A stretch of 11,689 nucleotides of DNA from Methanomicrobiales archaeon (lineage in GTDB: Archaea; Halobacteriota; Methanomicrobia; Methanomicrobiales; Methanoculleaceae): NCBI GenBank assembly GCA_012510295.1, contig JAAZID010000247.1:1-11689 (forward strand), written 5' to 3'. Of this stretch, positions 1 through 7,868 are shown piece by piece. The notes under the pieces are model-generated. The model saw nothing but the letters and a program-made list of their open reading frames with translations, ran no database searches and was not told where the DNA came from. Numbering within the stretch: the stretch's first letter is position 1; each line of letters opens with the position of its first letter. Both the position numbers and the translations under genes were made by a program.

Positions 1-1101
1 GACGATATGCAGAAGCGGGTCGGAGAGTCCGTCCATCATACCCCGGTCGAGCTCCGTCTCGCCACCCTCGATGGTAAACTCAACCTCCTTTCCGTCGTGG
101 GCCGCGACGTCTCGCACGACGCGGGGAAAGCGGTTGAATATACGGTCGAGCGGCATCATCCGGATCCCCATCATGAGGTTCTGGAGGTCCGAGACCGACC
201 GGCCGATCATGCTCAGCGCGTCATCAAACTCCTTGATGCCGTGCTTCCTCGCCATCTGCTCAAGCCTCCCTCGGTTGATCACCAGGTCTTCGACGAGGTT
301 CATCATCTGGTCGAGCCGCTGGATATCGACACGGATGTTCTTGATCTCGCGGCTCTTCTCACCCCGGGCGGGCCCTGGCGCCGGAGGCTCGGGCTCCTGG
401 ATCACCCCTGGATCCCCCGAGAGGGCGAGGAGCGATGTCTCGGGGCCGGAGGCGACCGTCCGGAGCGCATCCTCCCCGGCCTCGCTCGCTATCCGGATCT
501 CAAACGGGCCGTCAAACTTCCCGTCCTCGATGAGATCCCGGGCGGGTGTTGTCCCGAGGATCGTCCCGATCTCATCAAGGTTCTGCAGAAGTAGCATCGC
601 CCTGACACCTTTCATAGCAGAAGCGGGGTCGATAGCGATGGATAGCGTGTAGGCAGACCCGCTCGCCGGTCCACCGTCAGGGACCGGGTGGAGAATCGCG
701 GGCTCATGCGACACCCCCTCATCGGTGAACGCCTGGAGATCCTGCACCAGACTCCCGGAGGCCTCGTCGGTGGGGCTCCTGCCGGCCTCGATCTCATCCA
801 GCATCACCTCGATCGCGTCGGTGCAGGTGAGCAGGAGGTCGGTGAGGGGGATGGTCACCTCGCACCGGCCGCTCCGGATGAGCGAGAAGACATCCTCCAT
901 CGAGTGGCAGAGATGCTCCATCGCATCAAAGCCCATCGACGCCGACATCCCCTTGAGCGTATGAGCGGACCGGAAGATCTCATCGATCGCGGTCTGCTGG
1001 TCCTCCCCGCTCTCAAGGAGGAGGAGACTACGTACGATATTCTCGTGGTTCTCCCGTGACTCCTCAACAAAGAGTTTCCGGTAGATCTCTTCATCGATCA
1101 C
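1..1101 (-). CDS. cheA: Chemotaxis histidine kinase CheA, N-terminal part (runs off the window)
   Basis: This is the sensor kinase that autophosphorylates on a His of its HPt domain and passes phosphate to CheY and CheB. My translation from the GTG at 1101 gives 367 residues with no stop before the left edge. The HPt domain (about 1-105) carries the phospho-site H47 in SAHTLKGM. A CheY/CheB-binding P2-like domain spans about 150-220, then a Pro-rich linker, the P3 dimerisation helices (about 253-320, containing RLDQMMNLVEDL), and the start of the HATPase. The window cuts at DPLLHIV, at the N-box. The start is supported by AGGAGG at 1110-1115, 8 nt upstream. The GTG overlaps the cheB stop as GTGA, so translation is probably coupled. 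The gene is truncated only by the window edge, as far as can be seen. The family call is very secure. Confidence 0.96.
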   Translation of the reverse strand, partial: MIDEEIYRKLFVEESRENHENIVRSLLLLESGEDQQTAIDEIFRSAHTLKGMSASMGFDAMEHLCHSMEDVFSLIRSGRCEVTIPLTDLLLTCTDAIEVMLDEIEAGRSPTDEASGSLVQDLQAFTDEGVSHEPAILHPVPDGGPASGSAYTLSIAIDPASAMKGVRAMLLLQNLDEIGTILGTTPARDLIEDGKFDGPFEIRIASEAGEDALRTVASGPETSLLALSGDPGVIQEPEPPAPGPARGEKSREIKNIRVDIQRLDQMMNLVEDLVINRGRLEQMARKHGIKEFDDALSMIGRSVSDLQNLMMGIRMMPLDRIFNRFPRVVRDVAAHDGKEVEFTIEGGETELDRGMMDGLSDPLLHIV

Positions 1102-2129
1102 GGCCCGAGCCTCCTGACCGCCCGCACAATCTCTCGCGAAAGACCCTCAAGTGGCACCACCTTATCGACACTACCCCTGGCGATAGCCGACCGCGCCATC
1201 CCGTAGACGAGGCAGTCATCCTCGGCGCATACCATCGTTGTGCCGCCTGCATTCTTCACCGCGAGGGTTCCCTCACCGCCATCGCTCCCCATACCGGAGA
1301 GGATCACCGAGACCGTGCGAGATCCAAAGACGCTCGCAGCAGAGGTAAACGTCGTGTCGACGGCCGGCCTGACCGCATGCAGGGGGGGTGCGGTCGAGTG
1401 GACGACCCGCCCGTGGTTCCTCCCGGCGGCCGCATAGACCCTCGAGATCACGGTGTGGTATCCGGCTTTTGAGACAAAGGCGGTCCCGGCCTGCAGGGTA
1501 TCCCCGTTTGCGGTCTCTCTCACCGGCAGGGGTGAGACGCGGTTCAGGCGTTCGGCGAGGGATGCGGTGAACCCTTCGGGCATATGCTGGGTGATGACGA
1601 CCGTTGCGGAGAGGTCCGGCGGAAGCGCGGAGAGGAGCGTATCGAGCATCGGCGGCCCTCCGGCGGATGAACCTATCAGCACCGCTGCATCGGCGTTGTT
1701 CCGCTGAATCCCCCGTGGTTTTACGATCGTGGGGAGCGATACAAGGTTTCTGATCTTCTGGATGAGTTCCCTCTCGATACCCCGCACGTTCGGGACATCC
1801 CGGGGTTTGAGCATGAAGTCGTCCGCCCCGAGGCGGAGCGCCCGGTGGGTCATATCGGCGTGCCGGGACGTCAACGTGCTCAGAACGATAATCTTCGGCC
1901 GCGTGCTCTCCTGCCGGAGGGCCTCAAGAACCTCAAGACCGCCCATCCGGGGCATCTCGATATCGAGCGTGACGACGTCGGGCTTCAGGTCCGCTATCTT
2001 TGCGAGGGCATCTATGCCGCTGACCGCCGTCCCGACTACCTCGATATCGGGGCTGCCCTTGAGCATGTCGCGAAGGATCGTCCGGATGAAGAGAGAGTCA
2101 TCGACGACCAGAACCCGTATCATGGTCAC
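1098..2129 (-). CDS. cheB: CheB: response-regulator protein-glutamate methylesterase/deamidase
   Basis: This enzyme removes methyl groups from (and deamidates) receptor glutamates and is activated by phosphate from CheA. At 343 aa it is the normal full length. The receiver domain (about 3-125) has the acidic pair D10/D11, phospho-acceptor D56 in TLDIEMP, T85 in LSTLT and K109 in LKP. After a short linker the methylesterase domain (about 147-340) has all three catalytic motifs: GSSAGG with nucleophile S155, QHMP with H182, and GMGSDG with D283. It looks intact. The start is either the GTG at 2129, giving a 4-nt GTGA overlap with the cheY stop, or the ATG two codons later at 2123. Neither has a clear Shine-Dalgarno site, so re-initiation after cheY is likely. 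cheA follows with another GTGA overlap. Confidence 0.97.
   Translation of the reverse strand: MTMIRVLVVDDSLFIRTILRDMLKGSPDIEVVGTAVSGIDALAKIADLKPDVVTLDIEMPRMGGLEVLEALRQESTRPKIIVLSTLTSRHADMTHRALRLGADDFMLKPRDVPNVRGIERELIQKIRNLVSLPTIVKPRGIQRNNADAAVLIGSSAGGPPMLDTLLSALPPDLSATVVITQHMPEGFTASLAERLNRVSPLPVRETANGDTLQAGTAFVSKAGYHTVISRVYAAAGRNHGRVVHSTAPPLHAVRPAVDTTFTSAASVFGSRTVSVILSGMGSDGGEGTLAVKNAGGTTMVCAEDDCLVYGMARSAIARGSVDKVVPLEGLSREIVRAVRRLGP
1110..1115 (-). promoter_or_regulatory. Shine-Dalgarno site for cheA
   Basis: A perfect AGGAGG (minus strand) lies inside the 3' end of cheB, 8 nt before the cheA GTG. It decides the start in favour of this GTG and against the out-of-frame ATG at 1092-1094. Confidence 0.85.
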
Positions 2130-2488
2130 GCACTGAGAACGTTCTTAACTTCCTCAAGAACCTTTGGAGCCTGGAAGGGTTTGACGATGTAGCCCCTCGC
2201 ACCGCTCTTGATAGCAAGCTTCACCATCTGCTCCTGACCGACCGCTGTGCACATGATGACCTTCGCCCCGGGGTCGGCGGTTTTGATAGCCTTGAGCGCC
2301 TCGATCCCGTTCACCTTTGGCATAACGATATCCATCGTGACGAGATCGGGTTTGAGTTCCTGGTACCTGGCAACCGCCTCTGCGCCATCAGCGGCCTCAC
2401 CGACAATGTCGTGCCCGCCTGAAAAGAGGATGTTCTTCAGCAACGTTCTCATAAACATTGTATCATCGACGATCAGGATTCTCCCCAT
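2126..2488 (-). CDS. cheY: CheY single-domain chemotaxis response regulator
   Basis: This is the diffusible phospho-signal that changes archaellum rotation. Its 120 aa make a single receiver domain with D8/D9, phospho-acceptor D53 in TMDIVMP, T81 and K103 in VKP. It has no output domain, as expected of CheY. In archaea CheY-P does not bind a FliM-type switch; it acts through CheF, encoded just upstream, and the ArlCDE proteins (established for Halobacterium, Haloferax and Methanococcus). The ATG at 2488 is preceded by weak GAGTGG pairing. A 67-nt gap from cheF with a TATA-like element suggests cheY-cheB-cheA can be transcribed on their own as well as by read-through. Confidence 0.96.
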   Translation of the reverse strand: MGRILIVDDTMFMRTLLKNILFSGGHDIVGEAADGAEAVARYQELKPDLVTMDIVMPKVNGIEALKAIKTADPGAKVIMCTAVGQEQMVKLAIKSGARGYIVKPFQAPKVLEEVKNVLSA

Positions 2489-2520
2489 CGAACACCACTC
2501 AATGATTATTTGAGGGGCTT

Positions 2521-2538
2521 CATATATAGCGCTTCCGT
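2521..2538 (-). promoter_or_regulatory. Putative internal TATA promoter for cheYBA
   Basis: On the minus strand the 67-nt cheF-cheY gap contains GGAAGCGCTATATATGAAG: a purine-rich BRE-like stretch followed by TATATAT (about 2522-2528). An archaeal start site about 25 nt downstream would fall near 2500 and leave a leader of about 12 nt before the cheY ATG. This is pattern evidence only. Confidence 0.5.
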
Positions 2539-2555
2539 GTTTCTGGAAAATAGTA

Positions 2556-3374
2556 TTACTGGTTTGGAGAGGATTTTACCGCATCTGAGATATACCGGAC
2601 GCCTTTCGTGGTCAATTGTATCTCTTTTCTGATGTAAATCACTTCAGCAAATCCGGTGGCGAGGAGGTGCTCATATATGGCGTCGAGGTCTTTGTGTGAG
2701 AGTTTGAGCATGTTCTCGATGCTGCTTGAGTCCATACCGCTATAGACCAGCATGGCCACCTGCCCGGTCAGCGGGTCGAGTTCCCCTTCATACCTGGAGC
2801 CCTGTGTCGCCTCGTTGAGGAAGTTGTAGAGAACCTGGAGCGTCGTCTTCGGGCAGAGGACGAAGCTCGTCACGACCTCGTTCTCGATGAGGTGGTCGAT
2901 CTTCACGACATCGAGATCCTTCTCCTGGATCTCCCGGCGCGTGAGCTCGATGCCGGTCACGTCTCCCAGGGGGATACAGACCTGACTCTCCTGGCTGATG
3001 AACCAGATGCCGGTCTTCATGACCGTGATCACGCCCTTCTCCCAGTGAGCATCCTGGACGAGCACTCCGCCACGGATAGCAGGGGACATAAAGAAAGCGT
3101 TCAACCGGTAGGCGCTACACTGGGTGATGACGAACTTTTTGAGAACCGAGAGAACCTTCTCCACCGACGCGATCCGGTAAACCTCCGCCGCATCCGGGCC
3201 GGCGACGATCGTTACCTGGTTCTTCTTTGCTTCGAGATCGACCATGGATCGGTAGGGGATCTCGCAATCGAGCGGAGCTCCGATATGGATACGGTCCTCA
3301 CCGATACCCATCGTCGCCGGAACCCACTTCCCCCCATGCTCAACCTTTATCGGAACAGATTTCATCATCGTCAT
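2556..3374 (-). CDS. cheF: CheF, archaeal CheY-to-archaellum adaptor (DUF439 family)
   Basis: CheF is the archaea-specific adaptor that binds CheY-P and the ArlCDE motor proteins, giving the chemotaxis signal access to the archaellum. The product reads as 272 aa from the chosen ATG. The N-terminal two-thirds is beta-rich with the family's GIWFISQESQVCIPLGDVTGIEL region. The C-terminal ~75 residues (SGMDSSSIENMLKLSHKDLDAIYEHLLATGF onward, ending in TTKGVRYI) look like a winged-helix module typical of this family. An upstream in-frame GTG at 3407 and ATG at 3404 overlap the previous stop. I prefer the ATG at 3374 because GGAGG ends 7 nt before it. The gene lies between the motor genes and cheYBA, as expected for a linker of the two systems. 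I identified the family by sequence style and context. Confidence 0.88.
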   Translation of the reverse strand: MTMMKSVPIKVEHGGKWVPATMGIGEDRIHIGAPLDCEIPYRSMVDLEAKKNQVTIVAGPDAAEVYRIASVEKVLSVLKKFVITQCSAYRLNAFFMSPAIRGGVLVQDAHWEKGVITVMKTGIWFISQESQVCIPLGDVTGIELTRREIQEKDLDVVKIDHLIENEVVTSFVLCPKTTLQVLYNFLNEATQGSRYEGELDPLTGQVAMLVYSGMDSSSIENMLKLSHKDLDAIYEHLLATGFAEVIYIRKEIQLTTKGVRYISDAVKSSPNQ

Positions 3375-3380
3375 CACGAC

Positions 3381-3387
3381 CCCTCCC
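3381..3387 (-). promoter_or_regulatory. Shine-Dalgarno site for cheF
   Basis: The minus strand reads GGGAGGG here, with GGAGG 7 nt from the ATG at 3374 and 4 nt from an in-frame GTG at 3377. This favours a start 11 codons downstream of the longest reading frame. Confidence 0.7.
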
Positions 3388-3403
3388 GTATCATCACCAC
3401 TCA

Positions 3404-4408
3404 TCACTTTGATCTCAGTATCGTGAGGATCTCTTCGAGCTCGCTGGCGAGATCCCGTGCATTGTATTTCTCCCCCCGCAGCTCGCGGACGAGACTTACA
3501 TCCACCACGAACTTCTTCTTCTTCACGTCAGATTTGAGCGAGGCGATCAGGTCGTTATCGACCATACCACCGGAGGCGAAAGAGACCATATCAAAGACCT
3601 CTTCCGGTTGTTCAGCTACCTCTTCAAGATCCTCTTCATCAGGGGCGGGTTCATCGACGTCGATCTCTTCACCCTCGATCTCGATCTCATCGAAGTCGAG
3701 GTCATCGAGTGTGGAGAGTTCCGCACTGAGCGCACTCATATCCGGCAGTTCCAGGAGATCAGCGGTTATCCCGGAGCCATCAGGAAGGTCGTGATCCTCA
3801 AGTTCGCTCTGGTGCGCCCTGAGGATCTCCGATACGGCGCCTGCCTCTTCCCCGGAGAGGGAGGAGATCCGGTCGGACCCAAATATGCTCTCCGGATCAG
3901 CCGCTTCATCGGTGTCAAGGGAATCGAGTGAATCGAGGTCGAGGTCTGCAAGCGCGGCGAGAGGATCGACCACACCCGCAGGGGCCTTTGCGGGGGCCGA
4001 ACCATCGACCGCCTGATCGAGCATGGTATCGATCTCCTCGATCGCTCTCCTCTTCTCGCCTTCGGGGGTGCGGGCATGGGTGATCACCTCCCGTACCGAT
4101 GCGGTGAGTGCCCCGAACATGCCGCCGAGGTCGATCTCGGAGGTGGCAAACCGCTGGATGAGCGAGGTATCCTGTGCCTCCGTATCGGGTTGCTCTTCCT
4201 TCTTCTCCGGCCGCTCCCGGAGCGCAGCGCGCAGGCGAGAAGGCCTCAAGTCTGCGATCTTCAGCGCTCCGGTGATGATAAGCGCGCAGAATCCCGCAAC
4301 CACGGTGCCCGCGATGACGACATCTACGGAGGCATCGATGATGATGAACAGAGAGCCTGTGCCGACGGTGATCAGGAAGAGGAGCGGCCTGCGTACGTTC
4401 TCCTTCAT
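3404..4408 (-). CDS. Unrecognised two-TM acidic protein between arlJ and cheF
   Basis: I do not recognise a family. The product is 334 aa. Two hydrophobic segments (about 8-24 and 28-48) form an N-terminal hairpin, followed by a basic stretch (RPSRLRAALRERPEKK) suggesting that the rest is cytoplasmic. Residues about 80-135 could fold as helices. Residues about 145-275 are very rich in Asp, Glu, Leu and Ser, with short repeats such as DLDLDSLDSLD and EIEIEGEEIDVDE, so probably extended or disordered. The last ~60 residues change to a mixed, basic region (KSDVKKKKFVVDVSLVRELRG, ending ASELEEILTILRSK) that looks folded. The ATG overlaps the arlJ stop by 4 nt (ATGA), with GGGGGT upstream, so translation is coupled to arlJ. 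The position implies a membrane-anchored role in the archaellum or its chemotaxis docking; this is inference from context. Confidence 0.85.
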   Translation of the reverse strand: MKENVRRPLLFLITVGTGSLFIIIDASVDVVIAGTVVAGFCALIITGALKIADLRPSRLRAALRERPEKKEEQPDTEAQDTSLIQRFATSEIDLGGMFGALTASVREVITHARTPEGEKRRAIEEIDTMLDQAVDGSAPAKAPAGVVDPLAALADLDLDSLDSLDTDEAADPESIFGSDRISSLSGEEAGAVSEILRAHQSELEDHDLPDGSGITADLLELPDMSALSAELSTLDDLDFDEIEIEGEEIDVDEPAPDEEDLEEVAEQPEEVFDMVSFASGGMVDNDLIASLKSDVKKKKFVVDVSLVRELRGEKYNARDLASELEEILTILRSK

Positions 4409-6006
4409 GTTACCCCCAGGAATGCCGGTATGGTAAAGAATGCGCTCACGATGAACGGTGCAATGATGTAGACGACGCCGGTGGCTACGCAGAGGAGGCT
4501 TGCGAAGAAGTAATAGATGTACCGGTTGCCGCCCATGACTATCCTTCCTGCAAGGATATTTGCAACAGTGAGCATTAAGAGGATCGTCACCACGTACACC
4601 CGCATCGTGTCTTCGGGGAAGTCTACGAAGATATTCAGGGATGATCCCATGGCACCGCCGATCGTGGACGAACCCCCCGAGAGCGCCGCCGAGGTCTCGG
4701 CGAAATGATCCATCACATCCGTGATCGCGTTCGCCATCGTGAGGAGGATCTCGAAGAGGAAGACGAATATACCGATCATCGCCGCGTGCATCGGCACGAG
4801 CAGGACGACAAAACCCTTCACCATCATGTCGCGCTTCCTCCTGAGGAGGACCTGTTCAAGCATCGATGAACCGGCGATCTTCCCGATCTCATCCGGGGAG
4901 CCGCCGAGAGCCACCGAGTCACGGAATATGTTCATGTACTTGTAGATCAGGTAACTGCCGGTCTCCCCGATGAACTTCCTCCAGCTCGCGGCTTCATCGA
5001 GCCCGAGGTTCAGTTTTGATGCTACTGAGTCGATGAACGGTTCCAGGTGGGGTAGCGATTTTCTATCCACCTCCTGGAGGGCGTCGGTGGTGGTGATGCC
5101 CTTGCCGCCCATGATCGACCCGAGGCCGCGGATGAACGTGGCAAAATCGTTATCGCGGTTGATTATGTTGGCATCGTCGATGTAGCCGATGATACCAAGC
5201 GGCATCAGGAGCAGACCGACGAGCAGGAATATGACACCGGCGTTGATACCGATGAGGACGAGGATGATTGAGACCGCGGCGACGATCGGCAGGATCAGGC
5301 GCTCCATTCGCCGGATGATCCCCTGCTCCCGGGAGCAGAACCGGTCGAGATCGTGCGTCCTCGGATCGTCAGGGACCGCCTGGTACATGATCGCAAGGCC
5401 GAATGCCGATATGACGAGTATGATGGCGTATGATGTGTTGAGCGCCGCATCGATCCCATCGGGTGCGTATATCGCCACCGATATCATGATGATGATCGCG
5501 ACGAGTGCACCGGAGAGGAGCATAGCGATGTAGGCATCGCCCCATTTCTTCAGGAGTTCTATCCCCTGCTCGAAGGTGTTTCTGTATATGCTCCGGATGC
5601 TTGAGAGCTCTGTTGCGATGAAAGCGTCGTCGGGAACTCCGGAGTCGATTGAGTTTGCGTAACGGTTCAGCATGCTCCGGAGAGACTCATTCCGGCTTCT
5701 CTCGGCGACCGCCCGGAGCCCTTCGGCATAGCTGTAACCCCACCCGGCGACCAGGCGCTGCACCTTCGCGATGTAGCGCGACGGTATGTACTCAAACCTC
5801 TCTGACGTGTAACTGAAGATCTCAGGCCTGGTCACGGCGGACGTGGTGATCGCCGCCATGTAGGTGTACATGAAGAGCAGATCCTGCTCCATCTTCTTGT
5901 TCTCAAGGAAGGATGACCGGATACCGTCGAGAGACTCTATCTGTTCCTCAAACGGCAATTTGCCCTGGTTTGCCGCTCTCAGGCGGTCGGCCATATCCTC
6001 AAGCAA
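4405..6006 (-). CDS. flaJ: ArlJ (FlaJ), archaellum membrane platform protein
   Basis: This polytopic membrane protein anchors the archaellum filament and couples to the ATPase ArlI, analogous to type II secretion GspF and pilus PilC. It has 533 aa, a normal length. Two cytoplasmic helical domains of T2SSF type are visible (about 60-150 and 285-395, the latter with LGSIMGGKGITTTDAL). They alternate with hydrophobic groups near 160-180, 190-212, 236-277, 395-430, 467-490 and 497-530, about seven to nine TM segments. The listed start is a TTG 2 nt after the arlI stop. An ATG four codons later, at 5994, has GAGG close upstream and is an alternative. The gene is part of the G-F-H-I-J block, and its stop overlaps the next gene. 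Confidence 0.95.
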   Translation of the reverse strand: MLEDMADRLRAANQGKLPFEEQIESLDGIRSSFLENKKMEQDLLFMYTYMAAITTSAVTRPEIFSYTSERFEYIPSRYIAKVQRLVAGWGYSYAEGLRAVAERSRNESLRSMLNRYANSIDSGVPDDAFIATELSSIRSIYRNTFEQGIELLKKWGDAYIAMLLSGALVAIIIMISVAIYAPDGIDAALNTSYAIILVISAFGLAIMYQAVPDDPRTHDLDRFCSREQGIIRRMERLILPIVAAVSIILVLIGINAGVIFLLVGLLLMPLGIIGYIDDANIINRDNDFATFIRGLGSIMGGKGITTTDALQEVDRKSLPHLEPFIDSVASKLNLGLDEAASWRKFIGETGSYLIYKYMNIFRDSVALGGSPDEIGKIAGSSMLEQVLLRRKRDMMVKGFVVLLVPMHAAMIGIFVFLFEILLTMANAITDVMDHFAETSAALSGGSSTIGGAMGSSLNIFVDFPEDTMRVYVVTILLMLTVANILAGRIVMGGNRYIYYFFASLLCVATGVVYIIAPFIVSAFFTIPAFLGVT

Positions 6007-6008
6007 CC

Positions 6009-7862
6009 CTATACCTCAATGTTGAGCAGACCCTGTTTCTTGATCTTTGTGGTCATGTGGAAGAGATCCCAGAACTGGGTGTACCCGGCTTTGTGGAGGC
6101 GTTCGAGGATCTTTGCCCGTTTATCTATCTCATCGTAGATCTCGGCCCGCCGGTTCTCGGGTATGCCGAGGATCGTTGCAACCTTGCTCTCAAGGAGGTA
6201 ACTGCTCCCCCTGCCGGCGAACGTGAAGGTGTCGGTTGCAGGATCCCAGACGAACGCCGCCATGAAGGAGAATCCCTCCGTCTCGGGGTCGTAACCCACG
6301 AGTTCGTTGACGCTGAGCATCCGCCGGACGGTCCCGCCCCCGGGGCGTTTCACGGCGCTCTGGATGACGACCAGGTTTAAGTTGTCGACGTAGGTCTTCG
6401 GTATGTTGATAGGATCCCCGCAGAGACGCTGGATCAGCTTCTCGACCGACGCGGCGTGGAAGGTGCTCATCACCGGGTGGCCGGTCTGCATCGCGGAGAA
6501 CGCGACAGACCCTTCCACGCCACGGATCTCGCCGACCAGGATCTGGTTCGGACGCTGGCGGAGGGCAGACTTGAGGAGGTCGAACATCGTGACTTCTGAT
6601 CCCTCGCCCTCACCCTTCCCCTTGGCCTTCGCGACCTCGCGGGTCCAGTTCCGGTGGGGGACCGTCAGCTCAGGGGTATCCTCGATGGTGACGATCTTGT
6701 TCTCAGGGGGGAGGAAGGTTGTTAAGGCGTTCAGGGTCGTCGTCTTGCCGCTCGCAGTCTCGCCCGAGACGAATATTGACATGCCGTACTCGAGGCAGAT
6801 CCAGAGGTACGCGGCCATCATGTAGTCGCATGCCCCGCTCTCGATGACCTGCAGGATGCTCATGGGGGTCTCGCTCACCCTGCGGATGGTGAAGTTGCTG
6901 CCGTGCTTGCTGATCTCGGTCCCGTAGACGATGTTGATACGCGACCCGTCGGGGAGGGTCGCATCGACGATGGGGTTTCTGTAGGTCAGCGGTCGCTTGA
7001 TCCGCTCGGCGAGCTTGATGACGAACGTATCGAGTTCGACCGAGTCCTGGAATCCGATGACGGACTTCAGGCCTTTGAAGATCTTGTGCTCGATGAATAT
7101 AGGGCCGACGCCGTTACAGGTGATATCCTCGATGTAGGGATCGGAGAGGAAGGGTTTGAGCGTTCCCATCTCGATCATGTCGCGGATCATGAGGTACTCG
7201 AGCGCCCGGTGCTCCTGTTGCGAGAGAATGACCCGACCGTCGGCGAGTTCCGGGATCCCCTCCGCCTGCGGTTTTGACGATGCACCGATATCGGAGGTGA
7301 GGAACTTCATGATCCGGCCTTTGATGTCTTTTGGCGTCCCGCCGGCGAGCAGTGAGGAATCGATCTCCTCTCCGGGTTGCTTTATGTATACGAGCTGCTG
7401 GATGAAGTTCCTGAGCACCTTGATACGCGCCTCCTCGGTCAGCGGTTCTTCTTCGAGGACATCGATCATATCGATGAGCTTCTCCTCGACCACCGGGAGG
7501 ATCGCCTTTGTGGAGTGGAGGAACGAGGGTTCGATCGGTATGTACCAGTTCCGGACATCATCGGGGTCGGGGAAGATGTGGATGAACGTTGTATCGCTCA
7601 CCGGGTAGATGATATTCGGGTTATCCATCGACTTCAGGTCGTGTTTCAGTTCCGAGAGGAAGAGCGGGATCCCGACGGTGTTGACCGGCAGGATGTGGAG
7701 GTACTCGAGGAGGTGCGGGCTATCCCTGACGTAGTCCCGGGCGTTTGCCGGGAGCATCCGGTAGAGGGCGCAGGACTCTACATTGTCGTAACAGTCGCTC
7801 CCCTCGTCGGTGATCTCGGGCTCGAAGGGGAGGGTTACCGTTGCTTCCAGGGCCGATCCCAT
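6009..7862 (-). CDS. flaI: ArlI (FlaI), archaellum assembly/rotation ATPase
   Basis: This is the hexameric secretion-superfamily ATPase that powers both filament assembly and rotation. It has 617 aa. The N-terminal domain (about 1-340) precedes a RecA-like core with Walker A GETASGKT (367-374), the Asp-box TIEDTPE (392-398), Walker B NQILVGEIRG (439-448) and the His-box GHPVMSTFHA (461-470). All key elements are present, so it should be active. An unusual KGKGEGEGSE insertion-like stretch sits at about 413-423. The ATG lies 6 nt after the arlH stop, in the same reading frame. The AGGAG is only 1 nt from the ATG, which is unusually close, and no other in-frame start is near. It works with ArlH and ArlJ, encoded on either side. 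Confidence 0.97.
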   Translation of the reverse strand: MGSALEATVTLPFEPEITDEGSDCYDNVESCALYRMLPANARDYVRDSPHLLEYLHILPVNTVGIPLFLSELKHDLKSMDNPNIIYPVSDTTFIHIFPDPDDVRNWYIPIEPSFLHSTKAILPVVEEKLIDMIDVLEEEPLTEEARIKVLRNFIQQLVYIKQPGEEIDSSLLAGGTPKDIKGRIMKFLTSDIGASSKPQAEGIPELADGRVILSQQEHRALEYLMIRDMIEMGTLKPFLSDPYIEDITCNGVGPIFIEHKIFKGLKSVIGFQDSVELDTFVIKLAERIKRPLTYRNPIVDATLPDGSRINIVYGTEISKHGSNFTIRRVSETPMSILQVIESGACDYMMAAYLWICLEYGMSIFVSGETASGKTTTLNALTTFLPPENKIVTIEDTPELTVPHRNWTREVAKAKGKGEGEGSEVTMFDLLKSALRQRPNQILVGEIRGVEGSVAFSAMQTGHPVMSTFHAASVEKLIQRLCGDPINIPKTYVDNLNLVVIQSAVKRPGGGTVRRMLSVNELVGYDPETEGFSFMAAFVWDPATDTFTFAGRGSSYLLESKVATILGIPENRRAEIYDEIDKRAKILERLHKAGYTQFWDLFHMTTKIKKQGLLNIEV

Positions 7863-7868
7863 TCTCCT

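Noticed and set aside
7..1059. Plus-strand open frames of 195, 193 and 123 aa
   Set aside because: They lie antisense to cheA, whose minus-strand translation has clear HPt, P2 and P3 domains.
2892..3794. A 300-aa plus-strand open frame
   Set aside because: Antisense to cheF and the acidic membrane protein; Ser/Arg-rich low-complexity translation is the mirror of Asp/Glu-rich codons.
3620..3960. Asp/Glu-codon repeats in the unknown protein gene as a DNA repeat array
   Set aside because: The repetition is at amino-acid level (Asp, Glu, Leu, Ser), imperfect, with no constant unit or spacer; not a CRISPR or tandem repeat.
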